Assembly (NCBI GenBank): GCA_003153295.1
Contig: PLXY01000006.1
Span: forward strand, 1 to 64,000
Source: Parachlamydiales bacterium
GTDB taxonomy: Bacteria; Chlamydiota; Chlamydiia; Chlamydiales; Rhabdochlamydiaceae
Reading direction: 5' to 3'
DNA length: 64,000 bases
The notes beneath the pieces are model-generated. The model was not told where the DNA came from. It saw nothing but the letters and a program-made list of their open reading frames with translations, and ran no database searches. Each line of letters begins with the position of its first letter. Within the stretch, counting starts at the first letter, position 1. This document shows, piece by piece, positions 1 through 8,751 of the stretch. Position numbers and translations under genes: made by a program.

Positions 1-480
1 TCTCGTCGCTGAGAGCTGCAAGACGGTATCTTAGAGTTTTAGTTTTAATCAGACGGACCTATAGGAATTTTGTACGAGGATGGGGCAGGGGACAGGCTAC
101 AGCAAAAGAAAGGTTGCATATCACATCGCTGAGAGCTGCAAGACGGTATCTTAGAGCTCTGGTTGTCATACGACGCGCTTACAAAAATTTTGTCAGAGAA
201 TCTCATAGCCAGCTTATGGAGAAAAGAGAGCAGATTTTCCTTATAGGGAAAAAAGCTCAACGGAAATATCTGAGAACGCAGGCAGCGGTAAAAAAGACAC
301 ATAAGAATCTTGAAAAAGAATCTCAAAGCCAAGTCACTGTCGAAAGAGAACAAATATCTACTTCCTGGAAGAGAGTTCAGAGAAAGTATCTTAGAACTCT
401 TGTTTTCATAAGGCGGGCGCGCAGGAGTATTGTAAGTCAATGCCGCCAAATAGAGGCTGCAGCAAGAGAACGGTTGTCAG
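1..480 (+). repeat. Four tandem 120-bp coding repeats
   Basis: Units begin at about 1, 121, 241 and 361 with an exact 120-bp period, encoding 40 residues each. Units 1 and 2 share an uninterrupted identical stretch (6-36 equals 126-156); units 3 and 4 have diverged but keep the YLR core and the Arg/Lys-rich pattern. More units probably lie upstream of the window. They are in frame within the surface-type protein, so they are protein repeats and not a CRISPR array. Confidence 0.85.
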
Positions 481-1745
481 CACTATCTCAGTTTACAACA
501 TCATGGGTAGGCAAGTGGCAGTATCAAAAAATACCCGTTAACTCAACTTCAAACAAATCATCTCCTTATAAAATAGGTGATACGCTTGCTAAAATACAGA
601 GTTCAACATGGGGCGCTCCTTTTAGAGGATTCAAGTCCGTTTTCTCTCATTTTACTGCTAGATTGCCTTCCAAAGTTCAGTATAAAATTTTAAAAATTTA
701 TACGTTAAGACAATGGGTTAATTTATTTTTAATAATTTTATTTGCTCTTTATTTGTTGGTAATTACATATCTTATTGCAAGTAAGTATCGATCGAGTGGG
801 TCTAACTTGGCTCAAGGGAATAAGTCGTCTCAAGGCCACTCCGCCAGTGGCCATTCCGCCTCTATTGTCAACACACCGCCTTTAGCCATGATCGGATATA
901 CCCCGAGAGCTAAGCCCGTCAACAATGATGATAAACCTAGTGGCTATTCTTTCTGGCCTAAACGGTTCACTCTGCGGCATGTTCAAGGGTGGGGAGCGGG
1001 GATTGGTTATGGAACTGATTATACCACCGCTGCCATGATGATTGCTCCTGATTACAGGATTGGACGTGTGATGCCCATACTGGATATTCGAGGACACCGT
1101 TTTGATAATAACGCACTTGCTGCAAATATCGGTATTGCCGGAAGATTTATTCCTAGATCGAATACGTTTTGTGAGATTTTAGGACTCAATGCTTTCTATG
1201 ATTGGCGGCAAGGATGGAAAGGAAATTATCAACAAATCGGCCTAGGACTTGAAGTACTGGGAAAAAGATGGGATTTACGCGCTAATGCTTACGTTCCGAT
1301 TGCGACAACAGTCCGTAAAACAAAATGTGTGTTTAATAATTATATCGGTGATTATTTTGCGATCAATCGACAATGTGAATTTACTTCTTATGGTTACAAT
1401 GCTGAAGTGGGATATTACGTCGTACGAACCCCTGAATTCTTTCTCTATGCAGCAGCAGGACCCTACTATCTAGGCAGGAAGCATCACCGTAACACCAGTG
1501 GAGGGGAATTCAGAGTACGTCCTCAATACAAAGATTATTTGGCTCTGGATTTAAGCGTGAGCCACGATGCGGCTTTTGGAACCGTTTATCAAGCTCAGGT
1601 GATTCTCTATTTACCTTTGTATCAATTGTCTAATCATTTGAATAGACGGCCTTGCAATCTTACAGACCAGCAAATCTATCAACCCATCGAACGTTTTGAA
1701 GTCATGCCGCTGGGTAGACGTTGTTGCTGGCAGTCTAATTTCTGA
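1..1745 (+). CDS. Repeat-rich membrane protein with intimin-like C-terminal barrel domain (5' end outside window)
   Basis: The frame is open back to the first full codon at position 3, so the true start lies before the window; the TTG at 114 is only an internal codon. Visible parts in order: four 40-residue basic repeats (RRYLR/RKYLR cores) predicted helical; a hydrophilic linker; one strong membrane span (LFLIILFALYLLV) near codon 240; a Ser/Gly/His linker; and a C-terminal domain of about 240 residues with alternating aromatic/glycine strands (GIGYGTDYT, GLNAFYDWRQG, GLGLEVLGKRWDLRANAYVP). That last part resembles the inverse-autotransporter/intimin beta-barrel domain, known for adhesins, but here it is C-terminal and preceded by a membrane helix, which is atypical. 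Function is inferred to be surface or inclusion-membrane related. It is followed by murF after 50 bp with no clear terminator. Confidence 0.6.
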   Translation, partial: SSLRAARRYLRVLVLIRRTYRNFVRGWGRGQATAKERLHITSLRAARRYLRALVVIRRAYKNFVRESHSQLMEKREQIFLIGKKAQRKYLRTQAAVKKTHKNLEKESQSQVTVEREQISTSWKRVQRKYLRTLVFIRRARRSIVSQCRQIEAAARERLSALSQFTTSWVGKWQYQKIPVNSTSNKSSPYKIGDTLAKIQSSTWGAPFRGFKSVFSHFTARLPSKVQYKILKIYTLRQWVNLFLIILFALYLLVITYLIASKYRSSGSNLAQGNKSSQGHSASGHSASIVNTPPLAMIGYTPRAKPVNNDDKPSGYSFWPKRFTLRHVQGWGAGIGYGTDYTTAAMMIAPDYRIGRVMPILDIRGHRFDNNALAANIGIAGRFIPRSNTFCEILGLNAFYDWRQGWKGNYQQIGLGLEVLGKRWDLRANAYVPIATTVRKTKCVFNNYIGDYFAINRQCEFTSYGYNAEVGYYVVRTPEFFLYAAAGPYYLGRKHHRNTSGGEFRVRPQYKDYLALDLSVSHDAAFGTVYQAQVILYLPLYQLSNHLNRRPCNLTDQQIYQPIERFEVMPLGRRCCWQSNF

Positions 1746-1795
1746 TTTGATTTAATCGATGTCTTCCATAATTTTAAGATGCAAAAGAGGTTATC

Positions 1796-3118
1796 ATGAA
1801 ATTCACCAAGCTGTCACAAATTGCCCATTGCTTACAGCTGAAAGTCGATGAAAAAGAAATCACAGGGTTTTCCATCGACAGCAGAGAAGTCAAAAAAGGG
1901 GATCTTTTTTTTGCTTTGAAGGGTGCAAATTTTGATGCCCATGGATTTTTAAAAGAAGTCGCTTTTAGAGGGGCTGCTGCGGCAGTTGTCGAGGCCTCTT
2001 TTCTAGGAGAAAGTAGCGGTCTTCCTCTCTTGAAAGTCCCTGATGTGATCGAAGCCCTGCAAAAGCTTGCCCAAACGATCCAGATGATGCGCAAACAAAG
2101 AATCGTGGCTGTGACAGGATCCGTAGGAAAGACGACAACAAAAGAGTTTATCACCACTTTGCTTTCCCAGAAGTACAGTGTGGCCAAGACGCCGGGTAAT
2201 AATAACTCACAAGTCGGCCTTCCTCTAGCCATTTTAAATGCATCGGGGGAAGAGGAATTTTTTGTTGCCGAAATGGGAATGAGCCAAGCGGGGCATATTC
2301 GGAAGCTGGTTGAAATCGTCCCGCCGGAAGTGGCGGTTGTGACTAAAATCGGCCATGCCAATATCGAATATTTTTCGGATGGTTTTGAGGGGATTGCAGC
2401 AGCTAAAGCGGAAATCTTGTCTCATCCCAAAACAACTCATGCCGTTTTGAACCGGCAGGTTTTAGCGTATCAAGCTTTTCAAAAAGAGTACCCTCTGCAG
2501 AAAAAAATCTTTGCTCTGTCGCCTGAGGAAGGGGATTTTGTCCTTGAAGACGGGTGGGTCATTAAAGAAGGAGAGCAGTACAGCCACAGCTTTAGACTTC
2601 CTTTCAGTGCTACCCATTTATGCGAAGATTTCATTGCAGCAGCTAGTGTTGCTAGGATTCTAGGTCTTTCATGGAACCAGATCATGTCAGGAGCGCACCA
2701 TCTCAAAACAGCGGATAAACGATTTGAACGTGTTGAAAGAAACGGATTTACGATCATCAATGATTGTTATAATGCCAGTCCTGAATCGATGGAAGCTGCA
2801 CTTTTGAATCTTCCTATTCCAGCGTTTGGAGCTAAGACCATCGCTGTTTTTGGAGAGATGGTCGATTTAGGATCTTTGTCAGAACAGAAACATCGGGATG
2901 TGGCTCAAATGGCACTCGGAAAGGTTGATCATTTTTTATGTTATGGTAAGGGATGTTTACCGATGTTAGACATTTTTAATAAAACAGGGAAACCAGCTGA
3001 ATTTTTTCGGGATTTAAAACATCTCAAATCCACTCTTTTTGAGATTTGTAAGCCAGGTGATGTAATCTTGATTAAAGGATCAAGATCGAACAAACTTTGG
3101 CAGATTTTAGAGAACTAA
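1796..3118 (+). CDS. murF: UDP-N-acetylmuramoyl-tripeptide--D-alanyl-D-alanine ligase
   Basis: MurF adds D-Ala-D-Ala to the UDP-MurNAc-tripeptide in the cytoplasm, the last soluble step of the peptidoglycan precursor. At 440 residues it has the family's usual length. The N-terminal UDP-binding domain carries the DSREVKKGDLFFALKG signature, the central domain the ATP loop GSVGKTTTKE (about residue 109) and NNNSQVGLPLA, and the C-terminal domain NDCYNASPESM. The ATG at 1796 follows a GAGG-type ribosome site. In other chlamydiae mraY follows directly; here the 3115-14939 island intervenes. Its stop overlaps the stop of the convergent gene by 4 bp. Confidence 0.95.
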   Translation: MKFTKLSQIAHCLQLKVDEKEITGFSIDSREVKKGDLFFALKGANFDAHGFLKEVAFRGAAAAVVEASFLGESSGLPLLKVPDVIEALQKLAQTIQMMRKQRIVAVTGSVGKTTTKEFITTLLSQKYSVAKTPGNNNSQVGLPLAILNASGEEEFFVAEMGMSQAGHIRKLVEIVPPEVAVVTKIGHANIEYFSDGFEGIAAAKAEILSHPKTTHAVLNRQVLAYQAFQKEYPLQKKIFALSPEEGDFVLEDGWVIKEGEQYSHSFRLPFSATHLCEDFIAAASVARILGLSWNQIMSGAHHLKTADKRFERVERNGFTIINDCYNASPESMEAALLNLPIPAFGAKTIAVFGEMVDLGSLSEQKHRDVAQMALGKVDHFLCYGKGCLPMLDIFNKTGKPAEFFRDLKHLKSTLFEICKPGDVILIKGSRSNKLWQILEN

Positions 3119-3744
3119 TTAGGTCTAAAAACCATCACGGTATTTTTAAACCAGGAAAGAGTTGCTTTTTCTCTTAATTGATTCTCTGCTTTAATGTCAT
3201 TATACCAGCCCAAATCGGCGAAAATCGCCTTAATATAATCATTGTTTTGTTCATTAAAATGTCCGGAGCCTCCTTGTCCCTTGACGGCCCAGCTGAGAAT
3301 TAAACCTTTCTTAACATGGCGTATCAGGTTTTCGATAAAAATCCTTTCATATTGTTGGGGAAGATGCTCTCCAGTTTCCAGACTCATGACCCAATCAAAT
3401 TGATGATGCAGATCCATAGAAATGCTTAAATCTTGTACAAAACACGTTCCACCGCTTGCTAACTCAGTGACGGGATTGCCGTCATAACCGACAGCGGTTA
3501 AACCATTTTTAATGAAATAATTAACATAATCTCCATCGCCGCACCCAAAGTCTACGACTGTTTGAGCATTCTCATTCTTTAGAAAATCGACAATGGCCTC
3601 AGCTAGTTTCAAATCTGTCACATGTTCGGAATCCCCAATGAAATAACCATTGGGTGAAATATAATACGACTCAGATGCAAAGGTAGGTGTCGAGAAACCT
3701 AAAATAGCAGCCGCATAAAGTATGCCTTTCAAGTGTTTATTCAT
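3115..3744 (-). CDS. Exported class I SAM-dependent methyltransferase
   Basis: 209 residues. The N-terminus (hydrophobic core ILYAAAILGF, likely cut after TFA at about 23) is a Sec signal peptide. The remainder is a compact Rossmann methyltransferase: motif I VVDFGCGDGDY at about 63-73, acidic loop GYDGNP near 86, and a post-II segment with SLETGEHLP typical of this fold. Substrate unknown. It overlaps the upstream FkbM gene by 4 bp (ATGA type), so the two leftward genes form an operon driven from the divergent promoter region near 4530. It has no transmembrane segment besides the signal, so a soluble exported enzyme is expected. Confidence 0.75.
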   Translation of the reverse strand: MNKHLKGILYAAAILGFSTPTFASESYYISPNGYFIGDSEHVTDLKLAEAIVDFLKNENAQTVVDFGCGDGDYVNYFIKNGLTAVGYDGNPVTELASGGTCFVQDLSISMDLHHQFDWVMSLETGEHLPQQYERIFIENLIRHVKKGLILSWAVKGQGGSGHFNEQNNDYIKAIFADLGWYNDIKAENQLREKATLSWFKNTVMVFRPN

Positions 3745-4499
3745 TTGGTTTCCTCTAATTTGTTAAATTTCTCTCTTTTAATGAAGAGAGCGTCTCCATG
3801 AATATTTTTTAAGTAGAAATGTGAAAGAAGAATGAAACCTTTTTTTTCCATAAATCTTTTAAGATCAGCAAACATAGAGATGGAGTCTCTTGTGTAATAG
3901 AGTTGCGAACGGACATAAATTAATGATATTTGAGAAAGAAGATCTTGCGCTCCTTCGAGTATTTGCAATTCATTACCTTCAGTAGACAACCAAAGCATAT
4001 CTATTTTGTCGATCTGGTTTTCTTTACAGAAGTCATGGAGAGAAATACATGAAACTCTTTCTGTAGGACCGATAAGATTAATGGCTGAGGGGCCTGTAGG
4101 TTTTAAGAGAGAGCTATGAAATTCGAAGATAGGGTTTTGGCCATAGGTCCCATGGCAAACATACAAGACTTTAATGCCCGAAGTCTTATCGAGAGCCTTT
4201 TTATAAGGATAGACATTGGAGTAAGGTTGCATTGCTTCCGATAATTTAGGAAAAGCTGTCGAAAGTGGTTCAAAGGCAAAAATTTGAGCTAAAGGAAACC
4301 TTTTTGCAAGTTTCTCCGTATCTCTACCATGATAAGATCCAGCTTCGATGATGACAGGATTTTCAGGAAGAGCGCGGGCAAGTACTCTAAGGTTACGGAT
4401 ATTATAAGCTTCCGAAACTCCTTCAAATTCATGGTATTGTGCATTCGCGAAACAGAGGTTCGCAATTGATACGCAGAACAAAGTCATTAATTTCTTCAT
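3741..4499 (-). CDS. Exported FkbM-family methyltransferase
   Basis: 252 residues with a signal peptide (MKKLMTLFCVSIANLCFANA). The SAM-binding motif is VIIEAGSYHGRDTE (about 49-62), followed by the acidic segment IFAFEPLSTAF, as in the FkbM-like family, many of whose members O-methylate sugars. The later segment IDKIDMLWLSTEGNELQILEGA is the family's EG.E region, although the usual D/E-x-E-G reads STEG here. It belongs to the same family as the rightward FkbM genes at 5316, 7023 and 8748 but is more divergent. First gene of the leftward two-gene operon; the ribosome site is weak. Confidence 0.75.
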   Translation of the reverse strand: MKKLMTLFCVSIANLCFANAQYHEFEGVSEAYNIRNLRVLARALPENPVIIEAGSYHGRDTEKLAKRFPLAQIFAFEPLSTAFPKLSEAMQPYSNVYPYKKALDKTSGIKVLYVCHGTYGQNPIFEFHSSLLKPTGPSAINLIGPTERVSCISLHDFCKENQIDKIDMLWLSTEGNELQILEGAQDLLSQISLIYVRSQLYYTRDSISMFADLKRFMEKKGFILLSHFYLKNIHGDALFIKREKFNKLEETK

Positions 4500-4528
4500 C
4501 GTTGTCTTCTACTCAGATTGAGAAAGGG

Positions 4529-4558
4529 AATATACTCATATAAAAGATTTTATAACAA
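4529..4558 (-). promoter_or_regulatory. Predicted promoter for the leftward methyltransferase pair
   Basis: On the minus strand, TTGTTA (4553-4558) and TATATT (4529-4534) are separated by 18 bp, matching the vegetative sigma consensus at 4/6 and 5/6 positions. It lies 30 bp upstream of the ATG at 4499 and back-to-back with the rightward promoter. Confidence 0.45.
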
Positions 4559-4589
4559 CTTGAAAACCAACTATTTTGCAAAAAAAATA

Positions 4590-4618
4590 TTGCAAATTTC
4601 CAAAAAAGAAATTATAAG
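4590..4618 (+). promoter_or_regulatory. Predicted promoter for the rightward MT/GT operon
   Basis: TTGCAA (4590-4595), 17-bp spacer, TATAAG (4613-4618). The expected start of transcription near 4625 leaves a leader of about 35 nt ending in an AAGGG ribosome site before the ATG at 4660. Confidence 0.5.
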
Positions 4619-4659
4619 CTCACTCATTGAAATTTTTGACATCTCATCAAGGGTAAAAA

Positions 4660-5304
4660 ATGAAGTGTTTGGCATGCGTTTTGAGTTTTCTGATCCCTCT
4701 ATCTTTGTATTCTCAACATCCTGCTCCTTATGACACTGTTGAGGTGCTTCCTTACAACCCTCAAGGTTGGTACATCAACGGTCCATCCATGGAATGGTTG
4801 ATCCGCAGAAGCAACGTCAAAATCGTTATCGAAGTGGGTTCTTGGATGGGACTATCTACGCGTCATTTGGCAAAAACTATTCCCCATGATGGTGTCGTGT
4901 ATGCTGTTGATCATTGGATGGGCACGCCTAATGAAGATAATAGGGGTTTCGATATTCCCAATCTTTATAGACAATTTTTATCCAATGTTATCCACGAAAA
5001 TTTGACGCATAAAATTATCCCTATCAAAATGTCCAGCTTAGAGGCCTCTCAAACATTAAAAGTAAGACCCGATCTTGTTTATCTGGATGCAAGTCATGAT
5101 TTTTCGAGTGTGATGTTAGATTTAATTCTCTGGTTTCCCTTTGTTAAAGGGCATGGAATTCTATGTGGAGATGATTATTTTTGGGCGCATGATCCTTATA
5201 ATGGAGGAGGTCCTGTCCAACGAGCAGTAGACACTTTTGCACGCGAAAATAATCTCATCGTTCACAACGATGGACTTTGGATGTGGTACTTAGAAGAAAG
5301 ATAA
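4660..5304 (+). CDS. Exported class I methyltransferase (Methyltransf_24-like)
   Basis: 214 residues. The signal peptide MKCLACVLSFLIPLSLYS is followed by a short LPYNP segment also found in the FkbM proteins of this island. Motif I is VIEVGSWMGLSTRHLA (about 56-71), then AVDHWMG, and DLVYLDASHDF (about 137-147) with GDDYFW, the pattern of class I O-methyltransferases that bind a metal or catechol-like substrate. It heads the rightward operon, behind a good promoter and an AAGGG ribosome site. The next gene starts 11 bp after its stop. Substrate unknown; the cephalosporin hydroxylase branch (CmcI-like) is an alternative assignment. Confidence 0.72.
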   Translation: MKCLACVLSFLIPLSLYSQHPAPYDTVEVLPYNPQGWYINGPSMEWLIRRSNVKIVIEVGSWMGLSTRHLAKTIPHDGVVYAVDHWMGTPNEDNRGFDIPNLYRQFLSNVIHENLTHKIIPIKMSSLEASQTLKVRPDLVYLDASHDFSSVMLDLILWFPFVKGHGILCGDDYFWAHDPYNGGGPVQRAVDTFARENNLIVHNDGLWMWYLEER

Positions 5305-5315
5305 AGGGGAAAAAC

Positions 5316-6116
5316 GTGTATTTTTTAAATGTAACGCGAAGCTTTTTTCTGGTTGTTATTCTCTTTTTCTCTTCTTTAAGAGGGGAAGTTTATTATGAAG
5401 GAACCGCCACATGCAGAAATTATTCCAAGATTGATCTCAGTTGGATCGTGCAATTTTTACCTTATAATCCTGTTATTATTGAAGCAGGAGCCTACTGTGG
5501 GGAGCAAACTGTCTATGCTGCAAAGGTTTGGCCCCATAGCAGACTCATTGTGGCTTTTGAACCCAATCCTCGTGCTTTTGCCGAGCTGCAGAAGAATATA
5601 GATAAAGCCAAAGTATCCCAGGTAAGGGCCTATAATTTAGCAATTCAGAGTTATGAAGGCACAACTGATCTTTATTTGTGTCGAGGTCCCCATGGAAAGG
5701 ATCGTTTGCGAGAACATGAAAGCTCCGTTCTTCCTCCTATCAATGGATGGCCAGAACCTCGAATCGAAGTGCCCTGTACCGTTTTAGATGATTGGTGCCA
5801 GCAAAACCAGATCGATCAGGTCGATATTCTAAGACTTGAATTAGAGGGATTAGAGTTGGAAGTTCTCAAAAGTTCTCCGCGAATTTTAAAAAATACAAAG
5901 ATCATTATTGTGCCCAGTTTTTTTCGTCCCTATAGAGAAAGAACGGTCAATTATTTTGAATTGAAGGCTTTTCTTACCCAAGCTCATTTTGTTCCACTAG
6001 CACACTGGTATGAACGGGATGAAAGAGGATTAGCTGTCTACATCAGTCAGGAACTCTTCGATGCCTACTTTGTCAAATGTTTAGGATTAGGACTGGGGGG
6101 CTTGCTTTATCCATGA
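5316..6116 (+). CDS. Exported FkbM-family methyltransferase, pair 1
   Basis: I choose the GTG at 5316 over the upstream ATG at 5277, because the latter lies inside the previous gene, whereas 5316 has an AAAGGGG ribosome site and yields a clean signal peptide (FFLVVILFFSSLRG). 266 residues. SAM motif PVIIEAGAYCGEQTVYAA, acidic motif VAFEPNPRAF, and the conserved RLELEGLELEVL segment. It ends in ELFDAYFVKCLGLGLG, as do its paralogs. Its stop overlaps the GT25 gene start (ATGA), so the two are translationally coupled. Substrate unknown; a sugar or peptide hydroxyl is plausible from the family. Confidence 0.75.
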   Translation: MYFLNVTRSFFLVVILFFSSLRGEVYYEGTATCRNYSKIDLSWIVQFLPYNPVIIEAGAYCGEQTVYAAKVWPHSRLIVAFEPNPRAFAELQKNIDKAKVSQVRAYNLAIQSYEGTTDLYLCRGPHGKDRLREHESSVLPPINGWPEPRIEVPCTVLDDWCQQNQIDQVDILRLELEGLELEVLKSSPRILKNTKIIIVPSFFRPYRERTVNYFELKAFLTQAHFVPLAHWYERDERGLAVYISQELFDAYFVKCLGLGLGGLLYP

Positions 6117-7048
6117 CGAAATTTAGGCTCGTAAAAATCACTTTTTGGATCGTGGGTTTACTTTCAAATACCCTTCTAAATGCAGAAGGTATTGAGAAGT
6201 ATTTCAAACCTGCAGGAAATAAGTCGAGCGGCCATGGAATGAGAAACATCGATTTCATTTATGTGATCAATCTTGATGTAAGGCCAGAGAAATATCAAAA
6301 TACAATGGACGCGCTGAAACCCTATGGGATTTTTCCTTATCGATTTTCAGCAGTTAATGGATGGAAATTAAGTTTTGAGGCTTTAGATAATTTGGGAGTT
6401 ATGTACCAGCCTGGAACGCCTGAGGGCCCGATTGCTTCCGTATTTCGGCATGTAGATGGTCAAGAATACCCGAGTTTTGAAGTGATGAAAGAGCCAGGTA
6501 TTGCTTATTATTGCCATTCGATGTCTCGGGGAGCTATCGGATGCATCTTAAGTCATCTCTCTGTTTTACAAGATGCCTATGATTCCGGATATAGAACGAT
6601 TTGGATCATGGAAGATGATATTAGAGTAGCAAGCGATCCTCGAGAGTTATCTTCGCTGATTCAAGTTTTAGATGGCCTTGCGCCCGATTGGGATGTCTTG
6701 TTTACCGATCCTGAAACCAAGGGTAGCGATGGAAATCGTGTCTATTGTGGAGGCATTCGACCCAGGCCGAACTTTCCCTATCAATCACTTGCCTATTACG
6801 TCAATCGGACCTATTTGAATGGCGATATCGTTAAAATGGGACTTAGATTTGGTTCTTATTCCATGATTATCCGAAGATCTGGGATAAAAAAGATCTTAGA
6901 TTATTTCAAAACATATAAGCTTTTTTTTCCTTATGACATGGATAATTTTTTCCCGCCTGATATTAAGCTTTTTGCCAGTACACGTGACATTGTAACAACT
7001 ATAGCTGGAGGAATTTCTGACAATGGTAATCCGACTTATGAGAAATAG
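6113..7048 (+). CDS. Exported glycosyltransferase family 25 protein, pair 1
   Basis: The start at 6113 (ATGA overlap) is preferred to an in-frame ATG 12 codons upstream within the FkbM gene; it gives a signal peptide ending LLNAEG. 311 residues. GT25 hallmarks: FIYVINLDVRPEKY near residue 50, PYRFSAVNGW, SRGAIGCILSHLSVL, and the DxD-type WIMEDDIRV with EDD at about 167-169. GT25 members transfer sugars from nucleotide donors, for example in LPS synthesis or to collagen hydroxylysine. The C-terminal part carries IIRRSGIKKILDYF and PYDMD. First of four GT25 paralogs. Acceptor unknown. Confidence 0.78.
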   Translation: MTKFRLVKITFWIVGLLSNTLLNAEGIEKYFKPAGNKSSGHGMRNIDFIYVINLDVRPEKYQNTMDALKPYGIFPYRFSAVNGWKLSFEALDNLGVMYQPGTPEGPIASVFRHVDGQEYPSFEVMKEPGIAYYCHSMSRGAIGCILSHLSVLQDAYDSGYRTIWIMEDDIRVASDPRELSSLIQVLDGLAPDWDVLFTDPETKGSDGNRVYCGGIRPRPNFPYQSLAYYVNRTYLNGDIVKMGLRFGSYSMIIRRSGIKKILDYFKTYKLFFPYDMDNFFPPDIKLFASTRDIVTTIAGGISDNGNPTYEK

Positions 7049-7829
7049 TTTATTTTTCTTTTTTTGCTCTGCCTTGCTGAGTACTTTCTCTTTAAAAGGA
7101 GAGCAATATGAAGGAGTACAACAGTACTTTCCCAGTTATGGGAAGATAGATCTGAGCTGGTTGCAACAGTTCCTTCCTTACAATCCCATTATTTTGGAAG
7201 CCGGAGCGTTTACTGGGAAAGAGACTTGTCGTGCAGCAAAAATCTGGCCCGAAGGTCGTATTATAGCTTTTGAACCCAATCCTCAAGCATTTGAGGAATT
7301 ACAGAAAAGAGTGCAGGAAGAATCGCTCACCAATGTCGAACTCCATGATTTGGCTCTTCATGCTTATAATGGGATTTCATGCCTGAATATATGCTATGGA
7401 ATGAAAGGCGTGGATCCTGTTTTCTCCTATGCGAGTTCTTTCCTTCCTTTGACGAAGGAAATGGAAATTTATTGCAAAGGACCTCAAGCGATAGTTTCCT
7501 GTACAAACCTTGACGATTGGTGCAAAGAGAATCAGATCGATCATCTTGATCTTCTGCGACTTGAAGTTGAAGGATTAGAATTGCAAGTTCTTCAAAGTTC
7601 TCCTCAAATTTTACAAAATATAAAGATCATTTATGTCAAAACGATGATGCATCCTTATCGCGTCGGAATGACTCAATACCCTGAGTTGAAGCAATTTCTT
7701 GAAAAATCGAACTTTGTGTTGCTCAGTCATTGGTATCAACCTGGGATTATTGGGCATGCTATTTTTTTGAGTCGGGAGCTATTCGATGCTTATTTGAAGC
7801 TATCTTTAGGGATTAAATTGGAGACGTAG
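7023..7829 (+). CDS. Exported FkbM-family methyltransferase, pair 2
   Basis: 268 residues. The start at 7023 lies inside the GT25 gene (26-bp overlap) behind GGAGG at 7007-7011; an ATG at 7038 is the alternative. Signal peptide SLFFFFCSALLSTFSLKG. SAM motif PIILEAGAFTGKETCRAA, then IIAFEPNPQAFEEL, and RLEVEGLELQVL. It has exactly the length of the 8748 paralog and shares an almost identical C-terminus (HPYR-GMTQYPELK and FLSRELFDAYLKLSLG). Its last codons supply the GGAG ribosome site of the next gene. Confidence 0.75.
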   Translation: MVIRLMRNSLFFFFCSALLSTFSLKGEQYEGVQQYFPSYGKIDLSWLQQFLPYNPIILEAGAFTGKETCRAAKIWPEGRIIAFEPNPQAFEELQKRVQEESLTNVELHDLALHAYNGISCLNICYGMKGVDPVFSYASSFLPLTKEMEIYCKGPQAIVSCTNLDDWCKENQIDHLDLLRLEVEGLELQVLQSSPQILQNIKIIYVKTMMHPYRVGMTQYPELKQFLEKSNFVLLSHWYQPGIIGHAIFLSRELFDAYLKLSLGIKLET

Positions 7830-7830
7830 G

Positions 7831-8751
7831 ATGAAAAACTGTCTGATAATAGCTTTAATTTGTTTTGCAAATTTGAATGCAGGATTTGAAAAACACTTTA
7901 AAAAAGCGGAAAATAAATCGGACATGCACAAAATGGCAGGCATTGATTTTATTTATATGATCAATTTAGATGCCAGACCTGAAAAGTATGAAAGAACAAT
8001 GAGCGCACTTAGGCCCTACGGTATTAATCCCTATCGCTTTTCAGCTGTGAATGGGTGGGAATTAAGCTTTGAGGCTCTTGACGAATTGGGTGTCATGTTA
8101 GAAGTTCCGCAGCCCTTTGGAACTCTTTGCACAGTCTATCGTCATGTGGATGGTGAAGAATACTGGAGTCATGAATATATGAAAGAACCAGGTATTTCTT
8201 ATTATTGCCATATGATGTCTAGAGGAGCAATTGGTTGTACTTTAAGCCATTTATCAGCTCTGCAAGATGCCTATGATTCAGGACATAAGACGGTCTGGAT
8301 CATTGAGGATGATATTAGAGTCGTCAGCAATCCTCATGAGTTGACTGCTTTAATTTCTGTATTAGATAAACGGGAACCTGATTGGGATGTTTTTTTTACC
8401 GATAATGAAATTAAAGGTCCAAACGGACCTATACCCTGTACGGTTATTCGTCCTAGACCGCTATTTCGTTTAGAGCCCCTCGAGTATTACTTACAACGCA
8501 AAAATATTCAGGGAGATATCGTAAAAATAGGCATGCGTTTTGGTGCAACTTCCATGATTGTACGACGATCTGGAATGAAAAAAATCCTAGATTATTATAA
8601 GAAATACAAAGTTTATTTCCCCTACGATATTGAATATTTTCTGGTGCCTGGAATCAATCTTTATGCACTTAATCGAGATATAGTTACAAATATTGTGGGA
8701 GCAGAATCAGATAACGGTCAGCCTGATTATCTAAACAAAGGCAAAAAATGA
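7831..8751 (+). CDS. Exported glycosyltransferase family 25 protein, pair 2
   Basis: 306 residues, starting 1 bp after the FkbM stop. Signal peptide MKNCLIIALICFANLNAG. GT25 features: FIYMINLDARPEKYERT, YRFSAVNGWELSFEAL, MSRGAIGCTLSHLSAL, WIIEDDIRVVSNP, and IVRRSGMKKILDYY. The segment TDNEIKGPNGPIPC is shared with the 9556 copy. The last codons overlap the next FkbM gene by 4 bp. Same inferred role as the other GT25 copies; the acceptor-facing stretch between residues 85 and 125 is the most variable among paralogs, which suggests different acceptors. Confidence 0.78.
   Translation: MKNCLIIALICFANLNAGFEKHFKKAENKSDMHKMAGIDFIYMINLDARPEKYERTMSALRPYGINPYRFSAVNGWELSFEALDELGVMLEVPQPFGTLCTVYRHVDGEEYWSHEYMKEPGISYYCHMMSRGAIGCTLSHLSALQDAYDSGHKTVWIIEDDIRVVSNPHELTALISVLDKREPDWDVFFTDNEIKGPNGPIPCTVIRPRPLFRLEPLEYYLQRKNIQGDIVKIGMRFGATSMIVRRSGMKKILDYYKKYKVYFPYDIEYFLVPGINLYALNRDIVTNIVGAESDNGQPDYLNKGKK

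Noticed and set aside
45-449. Antisense open frame across the repeats
   Set aside because: An antisense by-product of the purine-rich repeat coding strand, with no start signals.
1-480. CRISPR array
   Set aside because: The 120-bp units are contiguous coding repeats in frame, with no spacers and no cas genes.
5277-5315. Upstream ATG for the first rightward FkbM gene
   Set aside because: It lies inside the previous gene without a ribosome site; the GTG at 5316 has one and gives a normal signal peptide.
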